DNA of 64,000 nt from Saprospira sp. CCB-QB6 (lineage in GTDB: Bacteria; Bacteroidota; Bacteroidia; Chitinophagales; Saprospiraceae): positions 3,625,501 through 3,689,500 of the forward strand of contig NZ_CP116808.1 in assembly GCF_028464065.1 (NCBI RefSeq). The letters run 5' to 3'. Both the position numbers and the translations under genes were made by a program. The notes under the pieces are model-generated. The model did no database searches, was not told the DNA's origin, and worked only from the letters and a program-made list of their open reading frames with translations. Positions within the stretch are counted from its first letter, which is position 1, and each line of letters opens with the position of its first letter. Shown in pieces: positions 53,515 to 63,869 of this stretch.

Positions 53515-55992
53515 ATGGAAATAGCCTTAAAACTAGCAGAATTAAAAGCCGCTTTTTTAAAAGAATGGCCCTTAGAGCGACTCGAAAAAATGAGTCTGGA
53601 GGAATATAGTAATACTGAACAAACCTCTTTTTGTTATTGGTTAGAATATAAAACTAGACCTTTGGGTAGTGCTGGAGGAGGCTCTTCTTTTAATCACGGC
53701 ATTTATAAAATGAAAACGCCCACAAAGTCGAGCAAAGAGAGCCAAAAAAATGATGGAGAATATGCTTGGCAGGCAAAATATGGAGAAACAGCAGCAGAGG
53801 CCTTTAAAAATGTTCGTCAAATTATTTATGCAGCAGCCTTGGCTGGAAAAGAAAATCGCTTAGCCGATTTGGCAGATTTAGATTATGGAGAAGCTTTGCG
53901 TAGAAAAATTGCTTTCTTATATAGCGATTATAAAGTTGTAAACACCTTCAAACAAGAAGATCTTCTGTTAGCAGCTCAAGCTTTTGGTTATGATGGCGAA
54001 GATTTAAGTTATAGTAGCTTAAATAATTATTTGTTGGCTCAGAAAGGGGAACAAGATTTTTTTGCTTTTGGCGAAACGCTCTGGGATTGGAAAATTAAAA
54101 ATCCAAATCCTTATCCTAAGGCAAATGCAGAAGTAGAAAATCGATTGATTAAAATGCTTCGGAAAATTAGTAGGGCAGAGGCTAGTTTGCTTTTTAATTT
54201 GATGGAGCAAGTGATTGAAAAATTAAATATAGATCGGAACGACCCTAGAGTGATGTACTCTTTGCCTAAAAGTCAGCCTGTATTAGCATTGACTATTGGG
54301 CAAAGACAAGTGATTATATATATGTATGAAGATGGACTTAAAGTCTATAAATACATTGATACACGGCTGTCGATGAAAAAATGGATTCATTCCGTATTAA
54401 ATATAGAAGAACTCCAAGCACAACTGCCCGTAATTATCGCTTCTTCGGCTAAGGAGCTGGAACGGACTAAGAAAACAAGTTTTGCAAAATATAATGTAGC
54501 GGAATTAGAGGAAGCACTATATAATGCGGCCTATAAAGAATATATTTTTGATTTGGCTTATGTTAGAGAGGAAGAAAATTCCGAACAGCTTGAAAAATGG
54601 CCTGAACAAAGATTGCACTTTCCCAACAACCAAATTCTTTTTGGCCCTCCTGGCACCGGAAAAACCTACAACAGCATCAATTATGCACTGGCTATTTTGG
54701 CGGGAGTAGATTTGGAGGAGCTAAATACAATAGAAAAGGACAATCACTTAGAAAAAGCCCAGCAGATTTTTTCCGATTTAAATTTAGAAGGCCCTTTTAC
54801 TACTGGCCGAGAAATTTTGCGGGCTGCTTATAGGCAGTACAAAGAGTTGGGACAAATTCAGTTCACTACTTTTCATCAAAGTATGAGCTATGAAGATTTT
54901 GTAGAGGGGATCAAGCCTGTATTGGAAGAAGAAAGCGAGGGGAATTTGTCCTATGAAATTAAGGCGGGGATTTTTAAGCAGTTGGCTCAACTTGCAGCAC
55001 AAAATTACTTGGGCGAAAATCGACTGCATGCCGAAAGTAGTTTTGATGCTGTCTTTGCAAAATTTTTGGCTGCTTGGGAAGCCCATCCAAATATGGCCTT
55101 TTCTTTACGTCGAGCAAATTCAGAATTTCAAATTTATGCGATCGATCAGGAAAGGGGGCGGATTCATTTTGAAAAAGCTAGTGGTAGCCGAACACACTAT
55201 TTGAGATTAGCCACGCTAAAAGAAATATTTACCGGCGAGCGAGACTTTAATTTAAAAGAAGGATTGGGAATTTATTATCAATCCATTTTGAATGCCTTAG
55301 AGCAATATGCTACGGATTCAAAAATAGAGGCGCAAAAAAACTACGTCCTCATCATTGATGAGATTAACCGCGGGAACATTTCAGAAATTTTGGGCGAACT
55401 CATCACTTTATTGGAAGAAGATAAACGTTTGGGCCAAAAAGAAAGCTTAGAAGTTGTTCTGCCTTATAGCAAAGACGAATTTTCGGTGCCGCCCAATTTA
55501 TACATTATTGGAACGATGAACACGGCAGACCGCTCCGTAGAAGCTTTGGATGCCGCTTTGCGCAGAAGATTTAGTTTTGTGGAAATGCCGCCTCGTCCAG
55601 AATTGCTCAAAAATATTTTGGTTTATGGCTATGCGATGGAAAAATTACTATTGACCATCAATCAACGGATAGAGCGACTACTGTCTAAAGATCATTTAAT
55701 TGGCCACAGTTATTTTTTGCCCATAAAAAATGCGGAAGCGCCAGAAAAAGAGTTGGCTTTGGCCTTTCAGCATAAAATTATTCCACTTTTGCAAGAGTAT
55801 TTTTATGGCGACTTTGGAAAAATTGGGTTGGTTTTGGGCCAGGGATTTGTCCGCAAAGAAGACGCGGCCCAAATTTTTGCCGCTATAGATTATGAGCCCT
55901 TGATGGAAGAGGAGCGTTTTCAGTTGATTCCTTGGGCGGAAGTAGATTTGGAAGCCGCCTTGGCGCAGCTTGGGCTAGAAAAAGAAGCATAA
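53515..55992 (+). CDS. mcrB: McrB-like AAA+ GTPase of a McrBC restriction system
   Basis: 825 residues. N-terminal region (about 1-330) is a DNA-recognition-type part starting with YWLEYKTRPLGSAGGGSSFNHGIYK; it is not the DUF3578 I would name, so specificity is open. AAA+ core has Walker A GPPGTGKT (377-384), TTFHQSMSYEDFVEGIKP, Walker B VLIIDEINRGNISEILGELI (about 612) and the McrB signature GTMNTADRSVEALDAALRRRFSF (about 668). McrB loads and translocates for the McrC nuclease at modified DNA. mcrC starts 11 bases later. Confidence 0.93.
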   Translation: MEIALKLAELKAAFLKEWPLERLEKMSLEEYSNTEQTSFCYWLEYKTRPLGSAGGGSSFNHGIYKMKTPTKSSKESQKNDGEYAWQAKYGETAAEAFKNVRQIIYAAALAGKENRLADLADLDYGEALRRKIAFLYSDYKVVNTFKQEDLLLAAQAFGYDGEDLSYSSLNNYLLAQKGEQDFFAFGETLWDWKIKNPNPYPKANAEVENRLIKMLRKISRAEASLLFNLMEQVIEKLNIDRNDPRVMYSLPKSQPVLALTIGQRQVIIYMYEDGLKVYKYIDTRLSMKKWIHSVLNIEELQAQLPVIIASSAKELERTKKTSFAKYNVAELEEALYNAAYKEYIFDLAYVREEENSEQLEKWPEQRLHFPNNQILFGPPGTGKTYNSINYALAILAGVDLEELNTIEKDNHLEKAQQIFSDLNLEGPFTTGREILRAAYRQYKELGQIQFTTFHQSMSYEDFVEGIKPVLEEESEGNLSYEIKAGIFKQLAQLAAQNYLGENRLHAESSFDAVFAKFLAAWEAHPNMAFSLRRANSEFQIYAIDQERGRIHFEKASGSRTHYLRLATLKEIFTGERDFNLKEGLGIYYQSILNALEQYATDSKIEAQKNYVLIIDEINRGNISEILGELITLLEEDKRLGQKESLEVVLPYSKDEFSVPPNLYIIGTMNTADRSVEALDAALRRRFSFVEMPPRPELLKNILVYGYAMEKLLLTINQRIERLLSKDHLIGHSYFLPIKNAEAPEKELALAFQHKIIPLLQEYFYGDFGKIGLVLGQGFVRKEDAAQIFAAIDYEPLMEEERFQLIPWAEVDLEAALAQLGLEKEA

Positions 55993-56003
55993 AATAAGGC
56001 CTT

Positions 56004-57230
56004 ATGAACAAGCAATTTACTGTTTACGAGCACGAGAAATTGTATTTGGGCGAAAACGGCTTGACGAAAAAGCAGTTAGAGCAGCTACAAGTTTTTCATG
56101 AGCGGGGCGGCCATCCTTATTTTTCTTTGGGCCATAAATATGTCAAGTTTTGCGAGCAGGTAGGTGTTTTGCAACTGGCTGATTTTAGCATTGAAATTTT
56201 GCCCAAGGCCGATAAATCCGTGGATCAAAATCACTGGCGAAAAATGTTGATTGATATTTTGCGTGCTGTGGATAGTTTGCCCATTCAAACGCCCAGCAGC
56301 AGCCAGTTGAAACTCAAACCCAACGCAATTTTATCGCTTTACTTTGATTTATATATCAAAGAGTTGCAGTATTTATTGCATAGAGGATTGATTAAGCGCT
56401 ACAAAAAAGTGGAGCGAAATCAAACGGCCTTAAAAGGGAAGTTAATTTTTGCCAAGCAGCTTCAAAAAAATGTTTGTCAGCAGCAGCGTTTTTACGTTCG
56501 CCACAGTCAATATAATAAGGAGCATTTGATTCATCATATTTTGTACAAAGCATTGATTTTATTGAGTAAAGTTAATCGAGAGGCAAATTTGAAGAGTAAA
56601 ATTAGCTCGCTATTGCTTGATTTTCCGCCCATGCCCGATCTTTTTATTTCGGAGGCCAGTTTTCAAAAAATTTCTTTTCATCGCAATAATGAACATTATC
56701 GGCGGGCGCTGGCTATTGCGCGGCTATTATTATTGCATTATCATCCCGATTTGCAGCGCGGGCAGCAAGAAGTTTTGGCCCTGATGTTTGATATGAATGC
56801 TCTTTGGGAGCGCTTTATTTTTAAGAGTTTAAAAAAACAATTGGGTCCCAACGATCGCATTTGGGCCGAGCCGCGAAAAAAGTTTTGGCAATTTTCGGAT
56901 CAAAATTCATCCGTTTACATGAAGCCCGACATTATTTTGCAGCTCAACAACAAAAAATATGTGTTAGATTGCAAATGGAAGCGATTGGAGCAATCTAAAC
57001 CTTCCCCGCATGATTTACGGCAACTTTATGTCTATCTAGATTATTATGAGGGCCAAAAAGCGGCTTTAATTCACCCAAATGGAGTGTCTAAAGCAGGTTT
57101 TTTTCAGCCACAAAAAAATACGGATGCAAAAGACTGTAGTGTTTTAGGCGTTTCTATTCCCAGCAATAAAAATATAGGGAGTTGGCAGCAAGAGATATTT
57201 AGGCAGGTAAAAAATTGGGCAGAGGAATAA
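56004..57230 (+). CDS. mcrC: McrC-like nuclease subunit of a McrBC restriction system
   Basis: 408 residues. N-terminal McrB-binding half (YEHEKLYLGENGLTKKQLEQL, GVLQLADFSIEILPKAD) and C-terminal PD-(D/E)xK nuclease with KPDIILQL and VLDCKWK (about residues 306-325). Ends with a region typical of McrC proteins. Together with mcrB it forms a modification-dependent restriction pair. Both are in one operon on the plus strand. Confidence 0.93.
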   Translation: MNKQFTVYEHEKLYLGENGLTKKQLEQLQVFHERGGHPYFSLGHKYVKFCEQVGVLQLADFSIEILPKADKSVDQNHWRKMLIDILRAVDSLPIQTPSSSQLKLKPNAILSLYFDLYIKELQYLLHRGLIKRYKKVERNQTALKGKLIFAKQLQKNVCQQQRFYVRHSQYNKEHLIHHILYKALILLSKVNREANLKSKISSLLLDFPPMPDLFISEASFQKISFHRNNEHYRRALAIARLLLLHYHPDLQRGQQEVLALMFDMNALWERFIFKSLKKQLGPNDRIWAEPRKKFWQFSDQNSSVYMKPDIILQLNNKKYVLDCKWKRLEQSKPSPHDLRQLYVYLDYYEGQKAALIHPNGVSKAGFFQPQKNTDAKDCSVLGVSIPSNKNIGSWQQEIFRQVKNWAEE

Positions 57231-57244
57231 TTTTTTGATTTTTT

Positions 57245-57476
57245 GGGGCCTCCGCTGCGGCTTCGCCTTGCGGCGCTACGCTTTGGGGCTCGCTATTCGC
57301 TCGGCCCTGCGTTTTTTTCGCTGCGCTCAAAAAACTGGGTCTGGCCTTCGGCCACCCCGCCGCATCGCTAGGCCAAAAGGCTCGCTTCGCTCTCCTTTTT
57401 TGCACAACCTTAGTTTTTCTCTGGGCTTTTTTTCTTCGGCGCTTAAAATCCCCTTTCAAATAGCGGCTTTCAATTA
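57245..57476 (+). repeat. GC-rich element copy 17 plus extension
   Basis: Starts 13 bases after the mcrC stop at ATTTTTTGGGG. The second of the three long direct repeats (see 49907-50139). Confidence 0.9.
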
Positions 57477-59060
57477 GCAATTGGGTAAAAAAACAATAGA
57501 ATTTTTTCTTCGGCAAAAAAACTGCGGTGGTCTGTAGGTTGAAACCTACAGCCAGACAACAAAAAGGCATTGCATTTTAAATGGAGGTTTAAAAACCTCC
57601 ATAAAAAAACAGGGATGAAAATTTCTCTTGGGAAAATCAATGGACCAAAAACCATCAAGTTCAAAGCGGAAGAGGATTTTAATCCTCTCCGCACTATAGA
57701 TGTAGAATGGAATTGTTGTATGGCTGTGGGTTTCAACCCACAGATTCAAAAAAATCCCCTCGCAGGAGGGGATGATAATTTTTTGGCTAGCCTAGGGCTT
57801 TAGCCCTGGGGTTCCTATGAAAATTATGGGGAAGAAATAATAGCAATCGTTTTTACCCCTGAATTTTAGTGTGGAGTTATTTTACGGCCATGGGCTGAAG
57901 CCCATGGTTGTAGACTGAGCAAACTGGCGGGCTAAAGCCCTTGTTTGCTGGAAAATGGGAAACATTTTAGCTCCAAGAAAAAAACAGCCGCCCAAACCAC
58001 AACCACAAAAAAAATCCCCTCGCAGGAAGGGATGATAATTTTTTGGCTAGCCTAGGGCCTTGGCCCTAGGGTTCCTATGAAATTTATGTGGGATGAAAAA
58101 AATCCCCTTTCAAATAGCGGCTTTCAATTAGCAATGGGGTGAAAAAACAATAGCATTTTTCTTCGGCCAAAAAACTGCGGTGGTCTGTAGGTTGAAACCT
58201 ACAGCCAGACAACAAAAAGGCATTTAAAAAAACAAGGGAAAAATTTCTCTTTGGAAAAAAGCTGGCCTAAATATGATGAATTATTTTTAGGCTGAAAAAA
58301 CTAATTGGACCTGTAGGTTAAAACCTACAGCAAGAGTACAAAACAGCACAAAAAAAAAGTAGCCGAGGATTAAAATCCTCAGCTACAATCAAGATTTTTT
58401 ATGGGCCGATGGTTTTAACCTTCGGCTCATTTTTTTGGATGTAGAACGGCCCTTTTTTTTGCTGTGGGTTTTAACCCACAGGACTGTAAAAGACCACAAT
58501 TTTTTCTTCGGCAAAAAAACAATGGACCAAAAATCATCATGTTCAAAGCGGAAGAGGATTTTAATCCTCTCCGCACTATAGATGTAGAATGGGATTGTTG
58601 TATGGCTGTGGGTTTCAACCCACAGATTCAAAAAACAACCGCCAAACCACAACCACAAAAAAAAATCCCCTCGCAGGAGGGGATGATAATTTTTTGGCTA
58701 GCCTAGGGCTTTAGCCCTGGGGTTCCTATGAAAATTATGGGGAAGAAATAATAGCAATCGTTTTTACCCCTGAATTTTAGTGTGGAGTTATTTTACGGCC
58801 ATGGGCTGAAGCCCATGGTTGATTGTCTATGCAAACTGGCGGGCTAAAGCCCTTGTTTGCTGGAAAATGGGAAACATTTTAGCTCCAAGAAAAAAACAGC
58901 CGCCCAAACCACAACCACAAAAAAAATCCCCTCGCATGAGGGGATGATAATTTTTTAGTTAGCCTAGGGCCTTGGCCCTAGGGTTCCTGTGAAATTTATG
59001 TGGGATGAAAAAAATCCCCTTTCAAATAGCGGCTTTCAATTAGGAACTGCCTAAAAAACA
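57450..59060. repeat. Hairpin arrays between mcrC and kinase B
   Basis: Two and a half array units, with leaders (CCCCTTTCAAATAGCGGC) at about 57452, 58107 and 59017. Each holds hairpins in fixed order; the last unit stops at the 3' end of kinase B. A piece of about 265 bp (57742-58010) recurs at 58660-58925. No gene; small open frames (such as 58389-58658) are palindrome artefacts. Confidence 0.9.
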
Positions 59061-59063
59061 AAG

Positions 59064-61439
59064 CTAATCTTTATGCTCTAATGGGAGCAAAGCTTCTTTT
59101 TCGGCCTCTAATTCATGCAGTTGTTTTAAAAAATCATTTAGCGAGAGTTTCTCCTCAAGTTTTATTTCTTCAAAGCCCTCACTAGCGGCGGCAAAATGTT
59201 TTTCCTTTTCTTTTTGGTAGTCATTTTCGAGCTTGGCTTCAAAATCACTTAGGTTTTTTTCGGCCATTTTATAATGGGGTTGTTTTTCTTGCAGGTAGTT
59301 AATATAAATGGCCTGCGATTGATGCAAAAGGCGAATCAGTTCATTTTTGATCTCTCTAACTTCCTCTTTTTTTAAAAGTTTCATTTTTTGACTGACTTGC
59401 GAAAAAGAGCGTATGCCCTTAAAAATAGGATGAAGATGATGGGCTGATTGCAGCAAAAAAGTTTCGCTCTCTTCTCGAGCGGCAGCTTGTGCTTGCAACA
59501 ATTGTTCATAATCCTGTAAAAAATGGGTAGCTGTTTTCAGTCGTTTGTTAAACCAATCGTCAAAATAAAGCTGAGCACTTTCTTTATAGCTGGTGGCAAA
59601 ATCAATGAGCCGTTCTTCTGCCAAATCATACTGCTTTTGTAGGACCAGTAATTTTTTATTGTAGTCGTTAATGAGTTGGACCGGACTGGGCAGTCCTTTG
59701 GTCGAGGCTTTTTTCAATCGCCAGCCCAAAAAGTAGCCAATGATCGCAAAAATAAAATAGGGGGTAAGAATATTTAAAAGTTCTGGAAATAAAATGGAGC
59801 TGCCGCTGGTCAAATAAGCAAAGCTATAATCAAAGACATAAAAAACAATATATACAGTAAGACCCAGTGCAGTAGCTTGAAGCAGAACGCCAGTATTTTC
59901 TTGCAAGGCTCCTTTATGACTTTCTTGAGAAATTAAAATTTTGGCTAGCGCAAAGCTGCTGGCGGTCCAAATACTCCAATAAATAAGGTCGTAAAGATCG
60001 TTAAGACTATCAAATCCAGGCATCGAAAAAAAACTAAGGCTCCAAAGAATGAGGCCTAAAGCGCTTGCTTTTCCACTAAAAGATAAAAAACGGCCCCAAT
60101 TAGCACTTTTGTTTTTGGCCAGGGTTTCGGCAAAAACATAAATAAAAAAAGCGCCAATCAAACTGCCCATTAAATAGAGCCAGCCATCAAAAGCTAAAAC
60201 AAGATGAATCAAACTGACCACCAACAAGCCAATAAAAGGGAGGTAACTAATGTAACCCAAAAGGTTGAGGCAACCCGAGGGGGAGCTTAGTGTTTCTTCT
60301 TCTAAAAAGTTGCCTTTTTGCGAAAAGATTTTTTGATAAGTAGGGGGGAATAAATGCAGATCTTCTTCTGGCGGTTTAATTTCTTTGGCGGCTAATTCAA
60401 GCCGCTTTATTTTTTCTTCTCCTTTTTGGGCCTCAAAATTAAAGAGGAAGGCCCAGTCTCCAATTTCTTCGAGCAGTTGCTCACAAAAATCTTCTGGACG
60501 CGCTCTTTTTTCTGGCTGATCTAGCCCTTCTACAAAAGTTTTGGCGAATAAATTTTGCAGCCCCTGCGGAAGTTCATGGTATTTTTTATGGATTGGGGGC
60601 AAAAATTGCAACCATTCTTTGGCTTTTGGATGATGCACATATAATCTGGCCTCAATTTTTTCATGCAAGCTCACTTTGCCAGCATATTTTCCTTTGGCCG
60701 AGGCCGCAAAGGGATGAATACCTAAAAATAATTTATAGAGGATAACAGCCAGGGCAAAATTATCCCAACTATGATCAAAGCGTTTTATTTTTGGCGATTG
60801 ATAATATTCGGGGGCAGAATATTCGGGGGTAGCCACGGCGGCCTTAAAAAACTGCTCACCATCCGAAATTTGCAGCGAATCGACATCCACAATAGCGATT
60901 TGTCCATTGGGTTGGATTAAAATATTTTCGGCTTTTAGATCGACCAGCACATATTTTTTTTTCGCCTGCAGTTGTCGAAGTGCATTGGCCAAATTAAAGG
61001 CAATTTTCAACCGAAGTTTTTGGTTACCTTCCTGATCAAAAGCTAAAGGTTTCCAGTTGCGGCTAATTTTTTTTGGCAATTTGGGCAAGCAAAGTAATTC
61101 TAGTTTTTTTCCTTGGGCCATGGGCATCATCAGGCCAATTTGCTCGCCTTTTTCATTTTGCAAAAGCGCTTCGGGCCAAATAAAACTGGGGGCAACACCT
61201 TCTTTTCCCTGCAGTAATGGATCTTTTATCAAGAGCTCCAATTTGGCCAATTTTTCGGCTGTCCTTTTATGCGGATGATAAATTTTTGCTACTCGATCAC
61301 TATACTTTTCGGGCGATAAAATTCGAAACAAGCTGCCTTCTCCACCCGAGGCAAAAGCTTTAGGGGCCAAGGAGAGAGTTTCTTTGGTCTCCGTCAAAAA
61401 AAGAGTGATTTTTTGTTTGGGGCTGTTGTTTTCTTCCAT
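59064..61439 (-). CDS. Membrane protein kinase with C-terminal coiled coil, paralogue B
   Basis: 791 residues, about three quarters identical by eye to paralogue A over the first ~320 residues and much less beyond. Catalytic features kept: GGEG loop, Lys52 (VAKIYHPHKR), Asp167 in VDLKAENIL (Pro of A replaced by Ala), Asp185 and PEYSAPEYY. Membrane segments about 400-590, coiled coil about 600-791 (QKQYDLAEERLIDFATSYKE). The fast divergence of the C-terminal half compared with the kinase half suggests that the tail meets a changing partner. Confidence 0.85.
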   Translation of the reverse strand: MEENNSPKQKITLFLTETKETLSLAPKAFASGGEGSLFRILSPEKYSDRVAKIYHPHKRTAEKLAKLELLIKDPLLQGKEGVAPSFIWPEALLQNEKGEQIGLMMPMAQGKKLELLCLPKLPKKISRNWKPLAFDQEGNQKLRLKIAFNLANALRQLQAKKKYVLVDLKAENILIQPNGQIAIVDVDSLQISDGEQFFKAAVATPEYSAPEYYQSPKIKRFDHSWDNFALAVILYKLFLGIHPFAASAKGKYAGKVSLHEKIEARLYVHHPKAKEWLQFLPPIHKKYHELPQGLQNLFAKTFVEGLDQPEKRARPEDFCEQLLEEIGDWAFLFNFEAQKGEEKIKRLELAAKEIKPPEEDLHLFPPTYQKIFSQKGNFLEEETLSSPSGCLNLLGYISYLPFIGLLVVSLIHLVLAFDGWLYLMGSLIGAFFIYVFAETLAKNKSANWGRFLSFSGKASALGLILWSLSFFSMPGFDSLNDLYDLIYWSIWTASSFALAKILISQESHKGALQENTGVLLQATALGLTVYIVFYVFDYSFAYLTSGSSILFPELLNILTPYFIFAIIGYFLGWRLKKASTKGLPSPVQLINDYNKKLLVLQKQYDLAEERLIDFATSYKESAQLYFDDWFNKRLKTATHFLQDYEQLLQAQAAAREESETFLLQSAHHLHPIFKGIRSFSQVSQKMKLLKKEEVREIKNELIRLLHQSQAIYINYLQEKQPHYKMAEKNLSDFEAKLENDYQKEKEKHFAAASEGFEEIKLEEKLSLNDFLKQLHELEAEKEALLPLEHKD

Positions 61440-61518
61440 AATCTTGCAGTTGGCTCAAGATAATGAACTTTAGGAAAAAATAATTTTTTGCCTTGGCAAA
61501 CTGCTTTTGATTTTTTAG

Positions 61519-61795
61519 GGGCCTCCGCTGCGGCTTCGCCTTGCGGCGCTACGCTTTGGGGCTCGCTGTTACTTGCTTCGCTGCGTCGGCTCCCGTTGGT
61601 CGGGTCGCTCGGCCCTGCGTTTTTTTCGCTACGCTCAAAAAACTGGGTCTGGCCTGCGGCCACCCCGCCGCATCGGTTACTCCCTTTGGTCGTCGAACTG
61701 CGCCCTAAAGGGCTTGTTGTGGCCGCACAACCTTAGTTTTTTCTCTTCGGCTTTTAAATCCCCCTTTCAAATAGCGGCTTTCAATTAGCAATTGG
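61519..61795 (+). repeat. GC-rich element copy 18 plus extension
   Basis: Third copy of the long direct repeat, with insertions (TTGCTTCGCTGCGTCGGC and a two-level hairpin GCCCTAAAGGGC at about 61690). It lies upstream of kinase B. Confidence 0.85.
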
Positions 61796-63790
61796 ATCAA
61801 AAAACCATGGAATTTTTCTTCAGCGAAAAAACTGCTGTAGTCTGTAGGTTGAAACCTACAGCCAAACAACAAAAAGGCATTGCATTTAAAATGGAGGCTT
61901 GAAAGCCTCCATAAAAAAAAGGACAAAAATTTCTCTTTGGGCAAAAGCTGTCTTAAATGTGATGAATAATTTTTAGGCTGAAAAAACTAATTGGACCTGT
62001 AGGTTAAAACCTACAGCAAGAGTACAAAACAGCACAAAAAAAAAGTAGCCGAGGATTAAAATCCTCAGCTACAATCAAGATTTTTTATGGGCCGATGGTT
62101 TTAACCTTCGGCTCATTTTTTTGGATGTAGAACGGCCCTTTTTTTTGCTGTGGGTTTTAACCCACAGGACTGTAAAAGACCACAATTTTTTCTTCGGCAA
62201 AAAAACAATGGACCAAAAATCATCATGTTCAAAGCGGAAGAGGATTTTAATCCTCTCCGCACTATAGATGTAGAATGGGATTGTTGTATGGCTGTGGGTT
62301 TCAACCCACAGATTCAAAAAACAACCGCCAAACCACAACCACAAAAAAAAATCCCCTCGCAGGAGGGGATGACAATTTTTAGATAGTCTAGGGCCTTGGC
62401 CCTAGGGTTCTTGTGAAATTTATGGGGCAGAAATAATAGCAATTGTTTTTACCCCTGATTTTTTTGTGTGGAGTTGTTCTTCGGCCATGGGCTGAAGCCC
62501 ATGGTTGCGGGTCTATGCAAACTGGCGGGCTAAAGCCCTTGTTTGCTGGAAAATGGGAAAGGATTGTATTCTATTTTTTATGGGCCGATGGTTTTAACCA
62601 TCGGCTCATTTTGTTGGATGTAGAATGGCGTCTCTTTTTGCTGTGGGTTTCAACCCACAGGTTCAAACAACAACGGCCAAACCACAGCCCCCCAAAAAAA
62701 ATCCCCTCGCAGGAGGGGATGATAATTTTTTAGCTAGCCTAGGGCCAAGGCCCTAGGGTTCCTATGAAATTTATGTGGAATGAAAAAATCCCTTTTCAAA
62801 TAGCAGCTTTCAATTAGCAATTGGGTCAAAAAAACTGCGGTGGTCTGTAGGTTGAAACCTACAGCCAGGCAACAAAAAGGCATTTCATTTTAAATGGAGG
62901 CTTTCAAGCCTCCATAAAAAAACAAGGACAAAAATTTTTCTTTGGAAAAAAGCTGGCCTAAATGTGATGAATAATTTTTAGGCTGAAAAAACTAATTGGA
63001 CCTGTAGGTTAAAACCTACAGCAAGAGTACAAAACAGCACAAAAAAAGTAGCCGAGGATTAAAATCCTCAGCTACAATCAAGATTTTTTATGGGCCGATG
63101 GTTTTAACCTTCGGCTCATTTTTGTGGATGTAGAATGGTCCTCTTTTTTGCTGTGGGTTTCAACCCACAGGTTCAAACAACAACGGCCAAACCACAGCCC
63201 CCCAAAAAAAATCCCCTCGCAGGAGGGGATGATAATTTTTTAGCTAGCCTAGGGCCAAGGCCCTAGGGTTCCTATGAAATTTATGTGGAATGAAAAACTC
63301 CCCTTTTCAAATAGCGGCTTTCAATTAGCAATTGGGTAAAAAAACAGTAGCATTTTTTTTTGGTGAAAAAACTTCGTTGGTCCGTAGGTTGAAGCCTACA
63401 GCCAGACAACAAAAAGGCATTGCATTTTAAATGGAGGCTTAAAAACCTCCATAAAAAAACGAGGGCAAAAATTTTTCTTTGGGAAAAAGCTGGTTTAAAT
63501 GTGATGAATAATTTTTAGGCTGAAAAAACTAATTGGCCCTGTAGGTTAAAACCTACAGCAACTGCTACAAAACAGCACAAAAAAAAGTAGCCGAGGATTA
63601 AAATCCTCAGCTACAATCAAGATTTTTTATGGGCCGATGGTTTTAACCTTCGGCTCATTTTTTGGATGTAGAATGGTCCTCTTTTTTGCTGTGGGTTTCA
63701 ACCCACATGTTCAAAGAACAACCGCCAAACCACGCCCCCCCCAAAAAAAAATCCCCTCGCAGGAGGGGATAAAAATCCCCCTTTTTTGTT
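61762..63790. repeat. Hairpin arrays upstream of kinase B to the window end
   Basis: Three units with leaders at about 61769, 62795 and 63303. Hairpin order matches 57.4-59.0 kb. The stretch of about 400 bp at 61970-62373 is identical, or nearly so, to 58284-58687. Also GGAGGCTT-TC-AAGCCTCC at about 62896, an opposite-facing centre. Confidence 0.9.
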
Positions 63791-63807
63791 TTCTGCTGGA
63801 AAAGAGG

Positions 63808-63847
63808 GCAAAAAAGCGAACTAATAGATCAAACACTAGTTCGCTTA
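63808..63847 (-). terminator. Terminator of the gene at the window end
   Basis: AAGCGAACTA and TAGTTCGCTT form a 10-bp perfect stem with a 13-base loop; on the minus strand it is followed by TTTTTT. Confidence 0.8.
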
Positions 63848-63869
63848 GGCCTAAGGTTTTAAATTGCGT

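Noticed and set aside
58389-58658. Identical 89-codon frames at 58389-58658 and 62075-62344
   Set aside because: Identity is due to the duplicated non-coding array. The encoded peptides read through hairpins and have no recognisable start signals.
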